Assembly: GCA_036937835.1 (NCBI GenBank)
Contig: CM072876.1
Span: 754,001-818,000, forward strand
DNA: 64,000 nucleotides
From: Pampus argenteus
Lineage: Eukaryota; Chordata; Actinopteri; Scombriformes; Stromateidae
Direction of reading: 5' to 3'
Part shown: positions 52,797 through 64,000 of the stretch, piece after piece
Layout: each line of letters begins with the position of its first letter
How positions within the stretch are numbered: the stretch's first letter is position 1
The notes under the pieces: generated by a model
What the model saw: only the letters and a program-made list of their open reading frames with translations
Told to the model about the DNA's origin: nothing
Databases searched by the model: none
Position numbers and translations under genes: made by a program

Positions 52797-53187
52797 ACAC
52801 ACAGGAAGCAAGAGAGCGTGGACAAGGTATGCAGTTCCCAGAGGGAGCCAGCGCTGTGCTATTCTTAACCTGCTCTTTCCATAATGAACGTCCCATTCAT
52901 ACATCACATGTTGTGCAACGCAGGCTTTTCTGTGAGCGCTGAAACCAACATTTACATTAAACTCTGATACGCTGTGTTTACTGCAGACCTATAGATCTAT
53001 AGTCATGTGATCACAGTGATCACATTCAGGAGCAACTGACCTGGTGTAAGGCTGTTAATTTAGACAACATCATGACATAAATGTTTCTGGATGAAAGCGA
53101 GTCCAATTAAACAAGGTAATAGTTAACAAGCCCTAGTGGATCTGTCTAATGAGTTTAGATGATAAAGTGCAGTAAAACACTGTCTTT

Positions 53188-53244
<57 letters not shown>

Positions 53245-53596
53245 GTGGGGTCATCCTCTATTTCACACGAGGCCGACTGGGAAGCAGATGATGGAGGATG
53301 TTTCATCATTCAGCTGCTGTGGACACATATCCACACACACGACCGTCTAAAACCAGGCGTCTGAGGCTGAGGTCAGATTGGATCAAGCTGCCGTTGCCGC
53401 AGCCAACCATTGTGTGTCCTTCTGTCAGTGTGTGTGTGTTTGCGTGTGTGTGCTTGTAGATATATTTGAAAGTGCTGTGTTGTGTTTAGCCTCTAGGCCG
53501 GGTCTGTGTCAGTCAGGGTTAGCCCATGCAGTGAGGGAGACAGCTGGAGAGAGAGACGGTTGACTGGACAAGCCGGCCACCACCTGGATACACACA

Positions 53597-53640
<44 letters not shown>

Positions 53641-55678
53641 CAAGAAAACAAAAGAGAGGAAAGAAAAGCAAAAGCAAAGAGCGTCACTGAGAACACTATT
53701 GTTCTTCTCAAATTGAAATATTACATGGTAGCTGGAGGAGAGCTGGAGAGTGAGATTATTGCATTTTAAAATGCTGAACTGCTGTAGGAGGGGAAACTGG
53801 CACTGGAAATGCATCCCTTGAATATGTTCATGAATTTATGTCCAATGCAGGAGCTCAGCAGCGATTCAGGAAGTGATGTTCTCCTAATATAGCGAGGTAG
53901 GAGGTGACAGGCCTCACTTTTTATTAACTGTTTTAGTTGCTCAACCTTCACCACGCTAGATGTATGGTTAGTTGTCATGTGCAGATATTGCAGAAAGAAA
54001 GAATTTTTAGGACAGGTAACATCAAAAATCACTGTCATTGAGTGCAATCAGCCTTTTTGCAGAATCCTCTTTCTCTGGTTGTTTGGGGCCAAATAAGGAG
54101 TATAAGCAAGCACACTTAGGCTAACCTTAACTATCTTGGCTAAATTATGCTAACAGGCAGGTATTGCAATCAAGCAGGTGAGCAAACAGTCAATCAACAC
54201 CCACACAGCAGAAACTAAAGCTACTATCAGTGTTCAAATCATATTAAAGGTAAAATGACCACACGCTCACTTGGTAGAGAGCTGGTGATCACACACCAGA
54301 AGATAAAGAAAGATCAGCAACACTGAGACTGTTTCTGTTCATAATAGAGTCAGAGCTCTATGCTGTTTGGGTCTGAAGATGATCATGATTGATTGATTGA
54401 TCACATTGAATAACAGCTTCAACCCCACGATGATGACACCCTTTGAAAACCTATACCAGTCGCAACATAACTCAAACAAATGAGCATGCAGTCGACAAAC
54501 GTAAACTGTGAGACATTAGCTGTCAACAGAAGAGCAGCTGAATGAGATCACATTATCACATCAGGCTGAGTGGATTAGAGAGCGAGAGACTGCTGCTGGT
54601 GACTCATCTGACCTGATTCTGAACAGCAGAAGCAGAAAAACCCAATGAAACACATCACGTACCTATCACCACACGTAGGATGCTATGCTTTCATATGCTG
54701 ACTAACATTCAACCCACAGCTCGCCTCCTTTTGTTCGCTCTGTTTGCATGATGGGCGTTTTGGCTAGCACAGTTTGTTAAATTTAGCACTCATTTTGCAT
54801 GACTAGCGTAGGAAATAAATGCACGTAACATTGCGTTCAGTGCAACAGTTCTGTAAATGAAGACGGTGCAGAGCGTCTGTGTGAAGCTAACACCTGTTCC
54901 TGAAGGTTGCACATGTAAAGTTTGGTTTGGCTCAACGTTTTAAGTGATGATTTTGTTTGTGTCTTAGCCGTTAGCACATGTGAAAGCCTCACGGGAGCTG
55001 AAATATTTCCACCACACCACTGCTGGTGTTTCCCAGCAGCCACTGGTGGTAGTACAGAGCGTCCAACTCCAAATACTCTTTGTATTATGAATTATTAATC
55101 TGTGACGCTTTTGTATTTGTAAAACTTTACCAGAGCCTAGAAAAGCGATTTTAAAATCCATCCCAAAGTAACGTCTAGTAAAAGCTAGAAAGCATTTATC
55201 ATTCATCTGAATAGGTGCCATCTATGAACCGGTATCCAGATGCAATAATCATAATAATAAAAATCATGCTCTGCTATTTCGCAGTATGACACGTCTATCG
55301 TACACATTGTTTATTAGCTCAGAGTACGGACTCAAACAGGATGTTTTATTCATATGTTCAGTGACAGTCACTCAGCCTAGACAGATAAAAGTTTGCTGTA
55401 TAATTATTTTTAATCAGTGTGAGCTTTAATTGGTCACAATCTCTCCCCTGAGCTCAATCATCTGTCTACAGTTGTGACTGCCAACCTGCCGCCTCGCTTC
55501 CTTAACTCAAACGCTGCTTCTATGTGCGTCACCAGCTGAGGTGAAATTACAGGGTTTGAATTAAAAATTGTGTTCAGCCACTTATCTCCCTCTGTCTTTG
55601 CGTTTTATTTGCCCCACTCACTCTCTCCCCATCACCTGTTCTCACCCTCATCCCTTTTCATAGAGGCAGCTGTGTCTA

Positions 55679-55692
55679 GTTACCATGGTAAC
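55679..55692. promoter_or_regulatory. palindromic RFX X-box
   Basis: The sequence gttaccatggtaac is a perfect 14-bp palindrome and fits the RFX consensus GTNRCC-N2-RGYAAC in both halves. It lies in fam184a intron 1 in a locally GC-richer patch. Confidence 0.4.
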
Positions 55693-56944
55693 CGTTGCGA
55701 TAAGCCTTGCCAATCAGAGGCTGTGTGTGCGCATCTGTGTGTTTCGTGTTTAAACCCCCTCCCCTCCCTCCTCACCTGCCTGTGCAGTGTGTAATTACAG
55801 TCTACCCACTCACTTCTAAATATATTTCAACCCTTAGCAGGCACCTGTGGAAACTTCAGCTTCAGTACTTTGAGAACAAAGTGAAATGTTGCAGACTTTG
55901 CTTTCTTCCAGCCTGATGCTGAGGACACTCAGACTCTCTTCTCTCTTCACGACTAGTTGCTTGAGGGGAACAGACACAACACACGAGGAGATGAAACGAG
56001 CTGCTCACTTTTTCTGATGCTCGTGTCTTCATGACTACAGCTATCTGCTCAGGTCTGATTGATTGCTCAGCTGATAGGATGCCAAATCCACCTTTTTAAA
56101 AATGTAAACTTGTTAAAACATTTCCTGAATTCAATTTCACTGTATTTAATTACTATGTGCTAGAAAATGACGTGATGCTGATGTTTTATTATAATTGAAA
56201 TGTCAGCTTTGAAAATTCACATTTCATGGATTCTTTAGTGATTTCTTTAAAGGACAAGTTCACAGTTTTTAAAGTTTTAAAACAGTCAGGAACCAAATGA
56301 TCAGTGATCATGTGTTTGTTGCTGTAATCATCCTCCTGTTCATACTGACCATTAGATCCCTTCATAACACACTTTATGAAAAATTACTTGAAAATTTTTA
56401 CCTTCTCAGTAAAAAAATTTACTCTCTCTTTTTTTTTGATAAAAAACAATGAATCTCTAAAGTTCTGAGGCAAGCTTCAGTCCAACATTGACTATTGAAG
56501 AAATGAGAGAATATTTCTAATGTCTTTTTCATCTATTCCTATTTAAATAAACAACATCTTCTGCAAAGGCTGTCTGTGTGGCTGCAGTGTTAACATTACA
56601 TTACATTCACTTGTGTTAGCTGGAGGCGATGCAGCACTCGCCTGCAAGCTATAAAAAACACTGCATTCCTGTGTTTTAATAATGGCATGCACTGCCAACA
56701 AATGTAGGAGCATATTTACGATTCTGCTACTGTTGCTCATAATCAAAGTTTTGCAAATATCACATCTTGCCCTGGTGGATAAACGCGCCCACACGCATAT
56801 TTTCCCTTCCTGCTGTGGCTCAAGTCCCACATGTAAACAAACTCAGAGTGTGCAGAGCGGTGTGAAGATGATCTGTATCTACGCACTTCAGGAGAAGCTG
56901 CTGTCTGGGGCGGTTGGTCAGCGCTGCCTGCCTGTTCTCATCTA

Positions 56945-56945
<1 letters not shown>

Positions 56946-57008
<63 letters not shown>

Positions 57009-57038
57009 ACACACCTACACACACACACACACACACAC
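56946..57038. repeat. (CA)n array with CTA/GA interruptions
   Basis: CA runs separated by two cctacac steps and one acagacac step in fam184a intron 1. Confidence 0.9.
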
Positions 57039-58842
57039 TCCTGCTTCTGTTCCCTTCTTGCTGGCAGGTGAACGATTGGCTGTCCCTGACCACAATGCAC
57101 TCTGCTTCAACCCTGCTCTTCTTTACACACATGCTACTGCACTGCTTTAAAAAGCCAAAACTTACATCCACATATTGATTTGCAGTAGACACACACAGCC
57201 TTCGATCTCAAAAGTCTTCTCTAATTTAACTTGAAGTCTAAATATTGTTCCTCTAATGCTGCTAATGCTGCAGCAGTCCCCGTTCAACCAACCGTGTGCC
57301 CTGCAGCGAGGAGGAAGACGAGGCTACTCAGCCTTCCCGTCAGTTTTATCTCAGCATGATTTGACACCTGTTATTTGTTTCCAGGAGCCACTGTGTTCTT
57401 ATCTGGCAGGCTGTAGAGGAGCTGGGACAAACTGTGATATTAGGAGCGAGTTAAGTTGTGTGGTCTGAGTTATAGTAGCGTCACTGATGTGTATAGACAG
57501 TATTTATACTGTGATTACGTACTTTTCTTCTGCTTAGATAAAAATTGTAGCTTTGAGTGTTTTGAGAAGCAGAAATGAGCAGTGCTGTTTGAGATGTGTA
57601 GTATTTTACATACGAGGGGCACTAAGCTGTAGTTATCTGATTTGTTGCAAGGCCGTATACGTATAACTAACGCTGGATGAATCTGATATTGAGACTGAAA
57701 GGAGGACGATTCAACGCCGGGCTCTAACTTTGTGCATGTTCGTGTGTGTGCTGTATGATCAGAGTCAAATGATCAGAGTCTTGTAAATGTTCTCCGCCTT
57801 GTTCTGCCTCTGAACTGAACGTGTGCGTCAACAATGCTGCAATTAGCAGAGACGCCCAGCACACACATACATCTCTGTCTCTCAGTAAATACAGTAAGTA
57901 AAGGCTGCACTGCTTCATTCAGGCAGGCTAGTTATACTGCTAGTGCAAAGACAGGTGAGATATCTGTTCTTTAAAGCTGCAGTAATTGATTTTTATGGCA
58001 ACTTGAGGGCAAAAACTCCAAACTTGACTTTTAGTGTATAAAATGGAATTTGGTTGAGCCAATGTTGACCAGAAGCAACTGACTGCATATGTAAAGCTGC
58101 ACTGATCAATATTTTTAAGGTAACAATGGATCAAATGACCACGTGTAACAGTAATTCATCTCTATATGTTGCTCCCTGTCTACGTAACAAGGCAACACAT
58201 TCAATACAACAACTTACAGTACAAAGTGACAATATGTCAGTGTTTAGAGCTTATCCTGCAGCCATTGAGAAGCAAAAGAAAATGTTTTAATGGCTTTAAA
58301 AATTCACATTGTATTAGCAGCAAATCTCAATTATTATGCATGAACTTAACCTGCAGCCAAGATAAAACAAAATGAACAGATGACTGTTTTTAATCCTCAC
58401 TGAAGCATCGAGGATCGGAGGATGCTGGGACGACTGTGGGGAAAACATAAAAGGCTGAGCAGCAGACCAGAGAGATTACAGGCGAACTGTGCATGGGTGT
58501 GTAGGCCCGATGAGGGGAGTCGGATACAGAGAAGATAGAGAAACGGAGCTAGAAAGAAAGTGAGATGTGTCAGGATAACTCTCCAAAGGCTCCCTCTTCT
58601 CCTCCTACTCCATCGTCGTCGTTACCCTCCTAAGAGTGTCACACTTTCTCTTCAAAAAAACAGGAAACGTTGTCTTCTCCCTGCTCTGTTCTGATATCTG
58701 CTGAGACGGGACGAATGGTGGGAAAGAGCGAGGGATCGAGGGATGAGAGTGGGGTGGCAGAGCAGGAAGAGGAGGAGGAGGAATTGCTTTTGAATTGCTC
58801 TCAGTTGGTGTTATCTGAAACACTTCAGAGTAATGAGGCACG

Positions 58843-58877
<35 letters not shown>

Positions 58878-61800
58878 GAGAGACAGGCTGGTCCTCAATT
58901 TGAGAATGAACCATTTAAAGGCTTGAAATTGGTGTAAGAGTTAAAAATAATGAGACTAAATTCAGGTCAGTGTATGATGCATGTTGTGATTCTTTCTGCA
59001 CAAACACAACATTAAGGACTATGTCAGGATTCACCTGCACTGACACGCTCTTTCTCTGCATAATATGTCTGATATGTGTTTGTTGTGTTCACCAGGGGCC
59101 GCATGCTTAAACGATGCATACGCACAAACGCCATTTCCCACACATAAACTAGCATTTATTAAACAGACACACATTGGAAAAAATGAATAATGAACTACTG
59201 ATATTGCCTTTTGAATACCATGGCAACGAAGGAAGCTTTGAAGCTTTAGGTACTGCCCTCGCGTACACACAGGTGTGGTCCTTGATCGAGTTTTCTGGCC
59301 CCAGATGATTTCAGAGTGACTGATGTGACTGATTTAGTGGTCAGACTGAAATCCAGGATATCTACATTAAAGTATTTTTAGCAGGGATCCAGTCATGCTC
59401 ACATTAGCTCACCTGCCTGCTTAGAATCAATATTTTAACTGTAAAACTTGGCGTCTGCAAACTAGATCTACTGCCAAACATCTGACCAGCTGTCAACACC
59501 GCTCAGCCTGACAATGTGTCTCTGTAAAAGGCTTTTAGACGGTACAAAAGGCTGACATGGCTTCCTTTTCATCTCTCTGCATGCATCATATTTACTGTCT
59601 GCCTTTTTCTGTTTTACTAACAATATTCACCTTCAGTCCTGCTCGATGTACTGCAATTAAAGCAAACCTTGACCTTCATGATGAAATGTCAGGTTTGATC
59701 TATGAGGCCCAGCGTAGGCATCAGGCAGCACAGTGTTACATTCATTTGTTATGATCTACCAGCTGAACAAGACTACCACCACTGTAAGTCAATTCCTAGA
59801 AAAGTGTGATACTGATCTTGCTTTTATTTGCTTTGTATTCTGTGGATACACCGGTGCAGATCATGTTGGCTCAATCTGTAGGATTATCTGCACTGAGAAG
59901 CAGCAGGAAGGCACACTAGTCAGCACATTTGCAAAAATTATGTTAAAAAAACACAACAACTTCATGTTAAATTCTGCACTCAGCGACGGGACCTGTGAGA
60001 AGTCTGTGCTTTAAAAGGCCTTAAGTAGTTCACACCACTTGTTCTTTTCTTGTTTCAGGATAGTTTTAGAAAAGTCACAGAGGAATAAAAGCCATATTTC
60101 CACCAGCCTGTGAGCAATGTGCAAGCAGCTTGGTGTCCCATATCAAACAAACGCCTTGCTGAGCACACAGGCAGAAGTGCTGCAGATTTAGACGCTTGGC
60201 ACCTTTACAGTCAAGATAATAATACCATTGTTCTTCTTTCACTATGTCTGAATTTAAAGCTCTACCAGGAGATTAAAGTAAAAATGAAGAATTGATTGAA
60301 GAACAGTACCATCCCCTCTAATTAACTGCCAGATTAGACCCATTGCCCAGTTTATATTCTGGTGTCAGGTACAGTGATACAATCCTCTGCATGCAAAACA
60401 TGATAAACGTATTATCACTGAAATATAAGTAATATATTTATAATAATATAATATATATAAGTACATTCTAATCAGAAGCCAGTGAGCTCTCAGTCCAGGG
60501 ATGTTTTACTCTCACGTTGCTCCGTGCACTTTGCTGACTCCAATTTCCAAATTGTCTAAGACACTAAAAATCCAAACAAATATAAGCTTCTTCCATTTGA
60601 AAGCCACTACAGAGCCAGGATTTCAGACCTAAAGGGATGTTTTCTCTGAAGAAGGCAGGTCATGGTAGAAGCTTTTTATGTAAGCAATAAACATGACATG
60701 AAAGCAGGACTTTTTCAGCTGTATTAAGTTATTTTCTCCTAAAATGACAAGAGGAGCAGATGATGTAATTCTCACATGTAGTTTGAGTGTGTGTAGGATA
60801 GGGTGTTGCTTTTTAAGAGAGTTAATGAATCTGAATACTTCAAACAGCTTTTTGGATTTCGTGTCAGAACCTTAAGAAAGACTTAATTTGACAGAAACTA
60901 TTTATCAACTTTCTGAAACCAGTTCAAGCAGCATTGGTGTGGGGGGGGGGGGGGGGTGTCATGCTCCGTTCTTCAACACAACTACACCTGTCATTTTTCC
61001 ACTGCACAGTCAAGTGCAACATGTTAAAAGTAAGTTATTGTTGTCAGCTTCCCGAATAATTTCAAATAAAGAGTGAGAGAAAAAGGGGGGTGGCAGTGAA
61101 AAAAGAGAAATAAAAATTATGTTCTAAAGCACAAATAAATAAACACGAAAAACACTCAGCTGATGATTCGGAGACAGAGACTCATTTTCCTCCTCTGCAT
61201 TTCTCCTTTTCATCTATTCATATATATTATTATATACTCATGCAGCAGTAAATACAAAGAACAACAGGACACATCTGTGTGTGTGAATGCTGTGCCTCAA
61301 AGGCTGCTGTGAGTTTAAAATTGCTCATAGGTGTAATTTGAATGATCTACCAGGTTCCTCAGATGTGGTGGAAACACAAACAGACTGTAGTAAGAACTCG
61401 TGCTGGAAATGAGGCGTAACTGTTGAAGCTCTAAACTTCATGTTGAAGAACGTATCATCTCTGATTGTGTGCTGAGGCTGAAAAATTAAACCAATATGTT
61501 CAATGACATAAAACAATGTGCTGTCAACGTACAACTTACAGATGAACAGCCATGTGTAAAGGCCTGCAAGCTCTAACTTTAGCTAGTTTCATTCTGTCTC
61601 TATCTTTGTGATATTTGCTTGTTGCGTGGTTGTGTTTTGTCAATCAACTTATGCCCATTTAAACTGGAAACTAAAAATATGTCAATCCCTGCAGCTGATC
61701 CAAGCTTTTAGTCACTGTGGTTGGGTCAGGCTAAATTGGCATTTGCTTGGCATAGAGACGGCATCAGTGGGTGCAGACCAAATTTACTTTGGCGTCTGGC

Positions 61801-62344
61801 TCAGCTTTTAATGAATCAGGGCCACACACCAAACACAGCGCTTAATTCAGGTTGAAAAAACTGTACTGTCAAGTCTTACTGACTGATCTGATCTCATGAC
61901 AGCGTGTTCTCAGACGGCGGCGAATAAAGCAGAAAACACGGAGACATAAACTGCAGCGGTATCATGGATGTTTGTTTGTTTTATTTTCCATTTACCCCCC
62001 AGAAGGAATGGATGTTTTAGCATTATGTAACATAAAACAATGTTGTAATATTTAACCTGGATCCCAAATAATCCCTGCTTGATCTTCAGGCTGAATACTT
62101 GGGATCTGGGCAAGAACACACGTTCGCACAGAGACCAGTAAGACCCTCCATCTGCTTTTTGGCAGCTCAGATTTTGATGTAAAATCCAGTCGAGGTGCTG
62201 AGCCAGTTTTAGCCTAATCAACGGATCTTTGATATGATGGTTCACATGCCATAAATCAGGCAAAAGTAGTTCTCACTCTCTCATCTTCCAGCCTCTTATC
62301 TTGTCAGAGTCCTGTTCATTAGCCAGGCTGTTCACAGATACCCT

Positions 62345-62384
<40 letters not shown>

Positions 62385-62518
62385 CTGCAGCCCAGTGGTT
62401 CAACTGATGAGCGAGACAGAAGAGCTACAGCTGAAACCCTTTTCTTTACTTTCTTTGTCTGTTTACTTGTGTCTCTCCGCTCCAGTGTTGACATTTTCTG
62501 AGACCAAGGTAGTGATGG

Positions 62519-62555
<37 letters not shown>

Positions 62556-62712
62556 GCTTAAGCCGCCTGTCTTTCTCCTCGATGATTAAACCAGAGAGGA
62601 CTGGATGAAGGGCTTTTATAACACAACACCTGAAAGAACGGACACAGGGAAAAAACACGCTTAGATTTCAAGTCACATAAAAAAAATAAAAAAAACATTT
62701 TAGGGAATTTAA

Positions 62713-62889
62713 CTGCAACTAATCATTATTTTCATTATCAATTAATCTGATTATTTTCATTATTTAATCAGTTAGGTTGACGTTAGGTTTCTCATAACTA
62801 AGATATTCAGTTTACTGTCATAGCAGACTGAAGAAATCAGAAAATATTGATTATCAACAGTTGGTGATTAATTGATGAATTGTTGCAGC
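62713..62889 (+). mobile_element. MITE-like dispersed repeat, copy B
   Basis: The element starts ctgcaactaatcatt and ends tgatgaattgttgcag, so its ends are imperfect inverted repeats. Internal blocks (tcaattaatctgattatttt, tcagtttactgtcatag, atcagaaaatattgat) correspond to those of the copy at 44938. It has no coding capacity. Confidence 0.6.
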
Positions 62890-64000
62890 ACTACTTGTTT
62901 TCTAGTTCAACAGCAGCTTACTGAGCTGAATCGGGCATAAGAAGCTTTAAACATATTTTGTTTCCATTATACTTGTGTATGTGATTTGCATTTTTTCCAT
63001 TTCAGTGTTATAATGTGCTTTTTATAGAGCTGTCTATAGTCTGTGGGTCTGCTGGGAGCTTACTGACCACAGGACAGACTGCCAGACCTGATGTCCATGC
63101 ATCTATGCCTTCAACAGCTACAGTCTTAAAACCTCCATGCAGCTCCAAAACGCCACATTTCAGCTGTTGGTCATGCTGCCTTTATGAGGGATTTAAGCCT
63201 CTATCCAGCACTGTGGTGTGTTGTCTGTAATTCAAATGCACACATCTCTTTCTCACACACACACACACACACACAATCGTAATCAGATCAGCGTGTTTTC
63301 CTGTGGATGACAGTGGGGGGAAGGGTGGGATGGATGGATGGATGGAGGGATAAATGATAAACTATTTCTCCACTTGTTCCCAACAAACCCCACGTTGCTT
63401 CTCTGTCACAAAGACAAAGAGTCATATTTTCATGTTGAGGACAACCTTTCACTTTTCAAGTTGTAATTAAGCTTTGAATCAGTCCATTCTGATTGGTGAA
63501 GAAAGCTGGCGTTAAATGGAAGTGAACCAGCAGATCACACAGACAGACAACAGGATAACTGTGTAGGGGATAAGAGCAGAAATAATCACTGCTTCTGGCT
63601 GCAGGCCGTCAGCTCGGTGCTTCATCTGTGTGATGCTGTTTCTACTTGAAGAACAGCTGCAGACACACAGCAGCTTTTTCAAATCATAATGACAGAAAAC
63701 ATTTCTTTACACTTCGGTAGTTATAAGAGAAAGTAGTGAACATCTGTATAACTGTATAACTGTAACTATAACTAGTCAAGAATGTCAATATTGGATAATT
63801 CTGCAACACTGCAGATTACAATCAGTGTTCAATACAGTCAACGTAATTCTTCAATATCTTTCTTAAACAACTGAAACACTCGGTCACACGGTGAGGGTTA
63901 AAAATCATTTATTGCAGCTTATTGTGCACCAAGCTACACAAAGTGCACACAACTTCCTGTACTTGCACTGAATAATAAATAATAAGGCATAGGATCAGGA

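Larger units (their letters stand above)
43251..64000 (+). other. fam184a: fam184a intron 1 (5' part), no further exon seen
   Basis: More than 20 kb follows the first exon without a match to the expected next exon, which should encode a VIYALNTKNDEHE-like start. The content is mostly unique intronic sequence with many (CA)n/(GT)n tracts, among them 45741-45762, 47364-47394, 52429-52469, 52639-52671, 52750-52803, 53190-53243, 53597-53637, 56946-57038, 58845-58876, 62346-62382 and 62521-62553. There is a poly-G run near 60940-60956 and AT repeats near 45121-45205 and 52182-52205. No independent gene is supported on either strand. Confidence 0.7.

Overview
The window looks like genomic DNA of a ray-finned, probably spiny-rayed (percomorph-like) fish. 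The evidence is spliced vertebrate genes with GT-AG introns, very dense (CA)n/(GT)n microsatellites, and an NLR immune gene of the FISNA-NACHT-LRR-B30.2 type that is specific to fish. No bacterial, viral or organellar genes are visible. About 4.6 kb is coding and the rest is intron, untranslated sequence and repeats.

Layout. Positions 1-24342 hold the 3' half of man1a1 on the + strand. This gene encodes Golgi mannosyl-oligosaccharide 1,2-alpha-mannosidase IA (GH47). Eight exons lie between 4025 and 20049, encode 354 C-terminal residues and join in frame; a long 3' untranslated region probably ends near 24340. The N-terminal exons are to the left of the window. The introns carry striking repeats: a GAY-triplet tract at 11263-11532, a (GT)67 tract 43 nt before a catalytic exon at 15627-15760, and a 29-copy 11-bp G-rich minisatellite at 18911-19229. 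Positions 24343-27019 are a gap between two converging genes and include a good CTCF-like motif at 25606.

Positions 27020-32078 on the - strand hold a complete NLRC3-like gene. Ten coding exons join in frame to 1152 residues: two N-terminal repeat exons, an acidic helical domain, FISNA, NACHT, two LRR exons and a B30.2 (PRY-SPRY) domain. It contains an 18-residue block triplicated in tandem. Its likely leader and promoter lie at 32800-33150, beside a hAT-like transposon end. Positions 33320-42500 show no gene, only repeats, including a TTG/TCA-type array with a 183-bp higher-order period.

Positions 42500-43250 hold a CpG-rich promoter and the first coding exon of fam184a (+ strand, 54 residues). 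Positions 43251-64000 are the beginning of its intron 1, with many microsatellites, an 11-copy 34-bp dyad minisatellite, palindromic RFX-type X-boxes and two related MITE-like elements.

man1a1 followed by fam184a on the same strand matches the order and orientation of these genes in human chromosome 6q22. The NLR gene between them, on the opposite strand, is the main fish-specific feature. I see no wholly new system. The most interesting items are the lone intact NLR with its internal triplication, and repeat tracts placed where they could affect man1a1 splicing.
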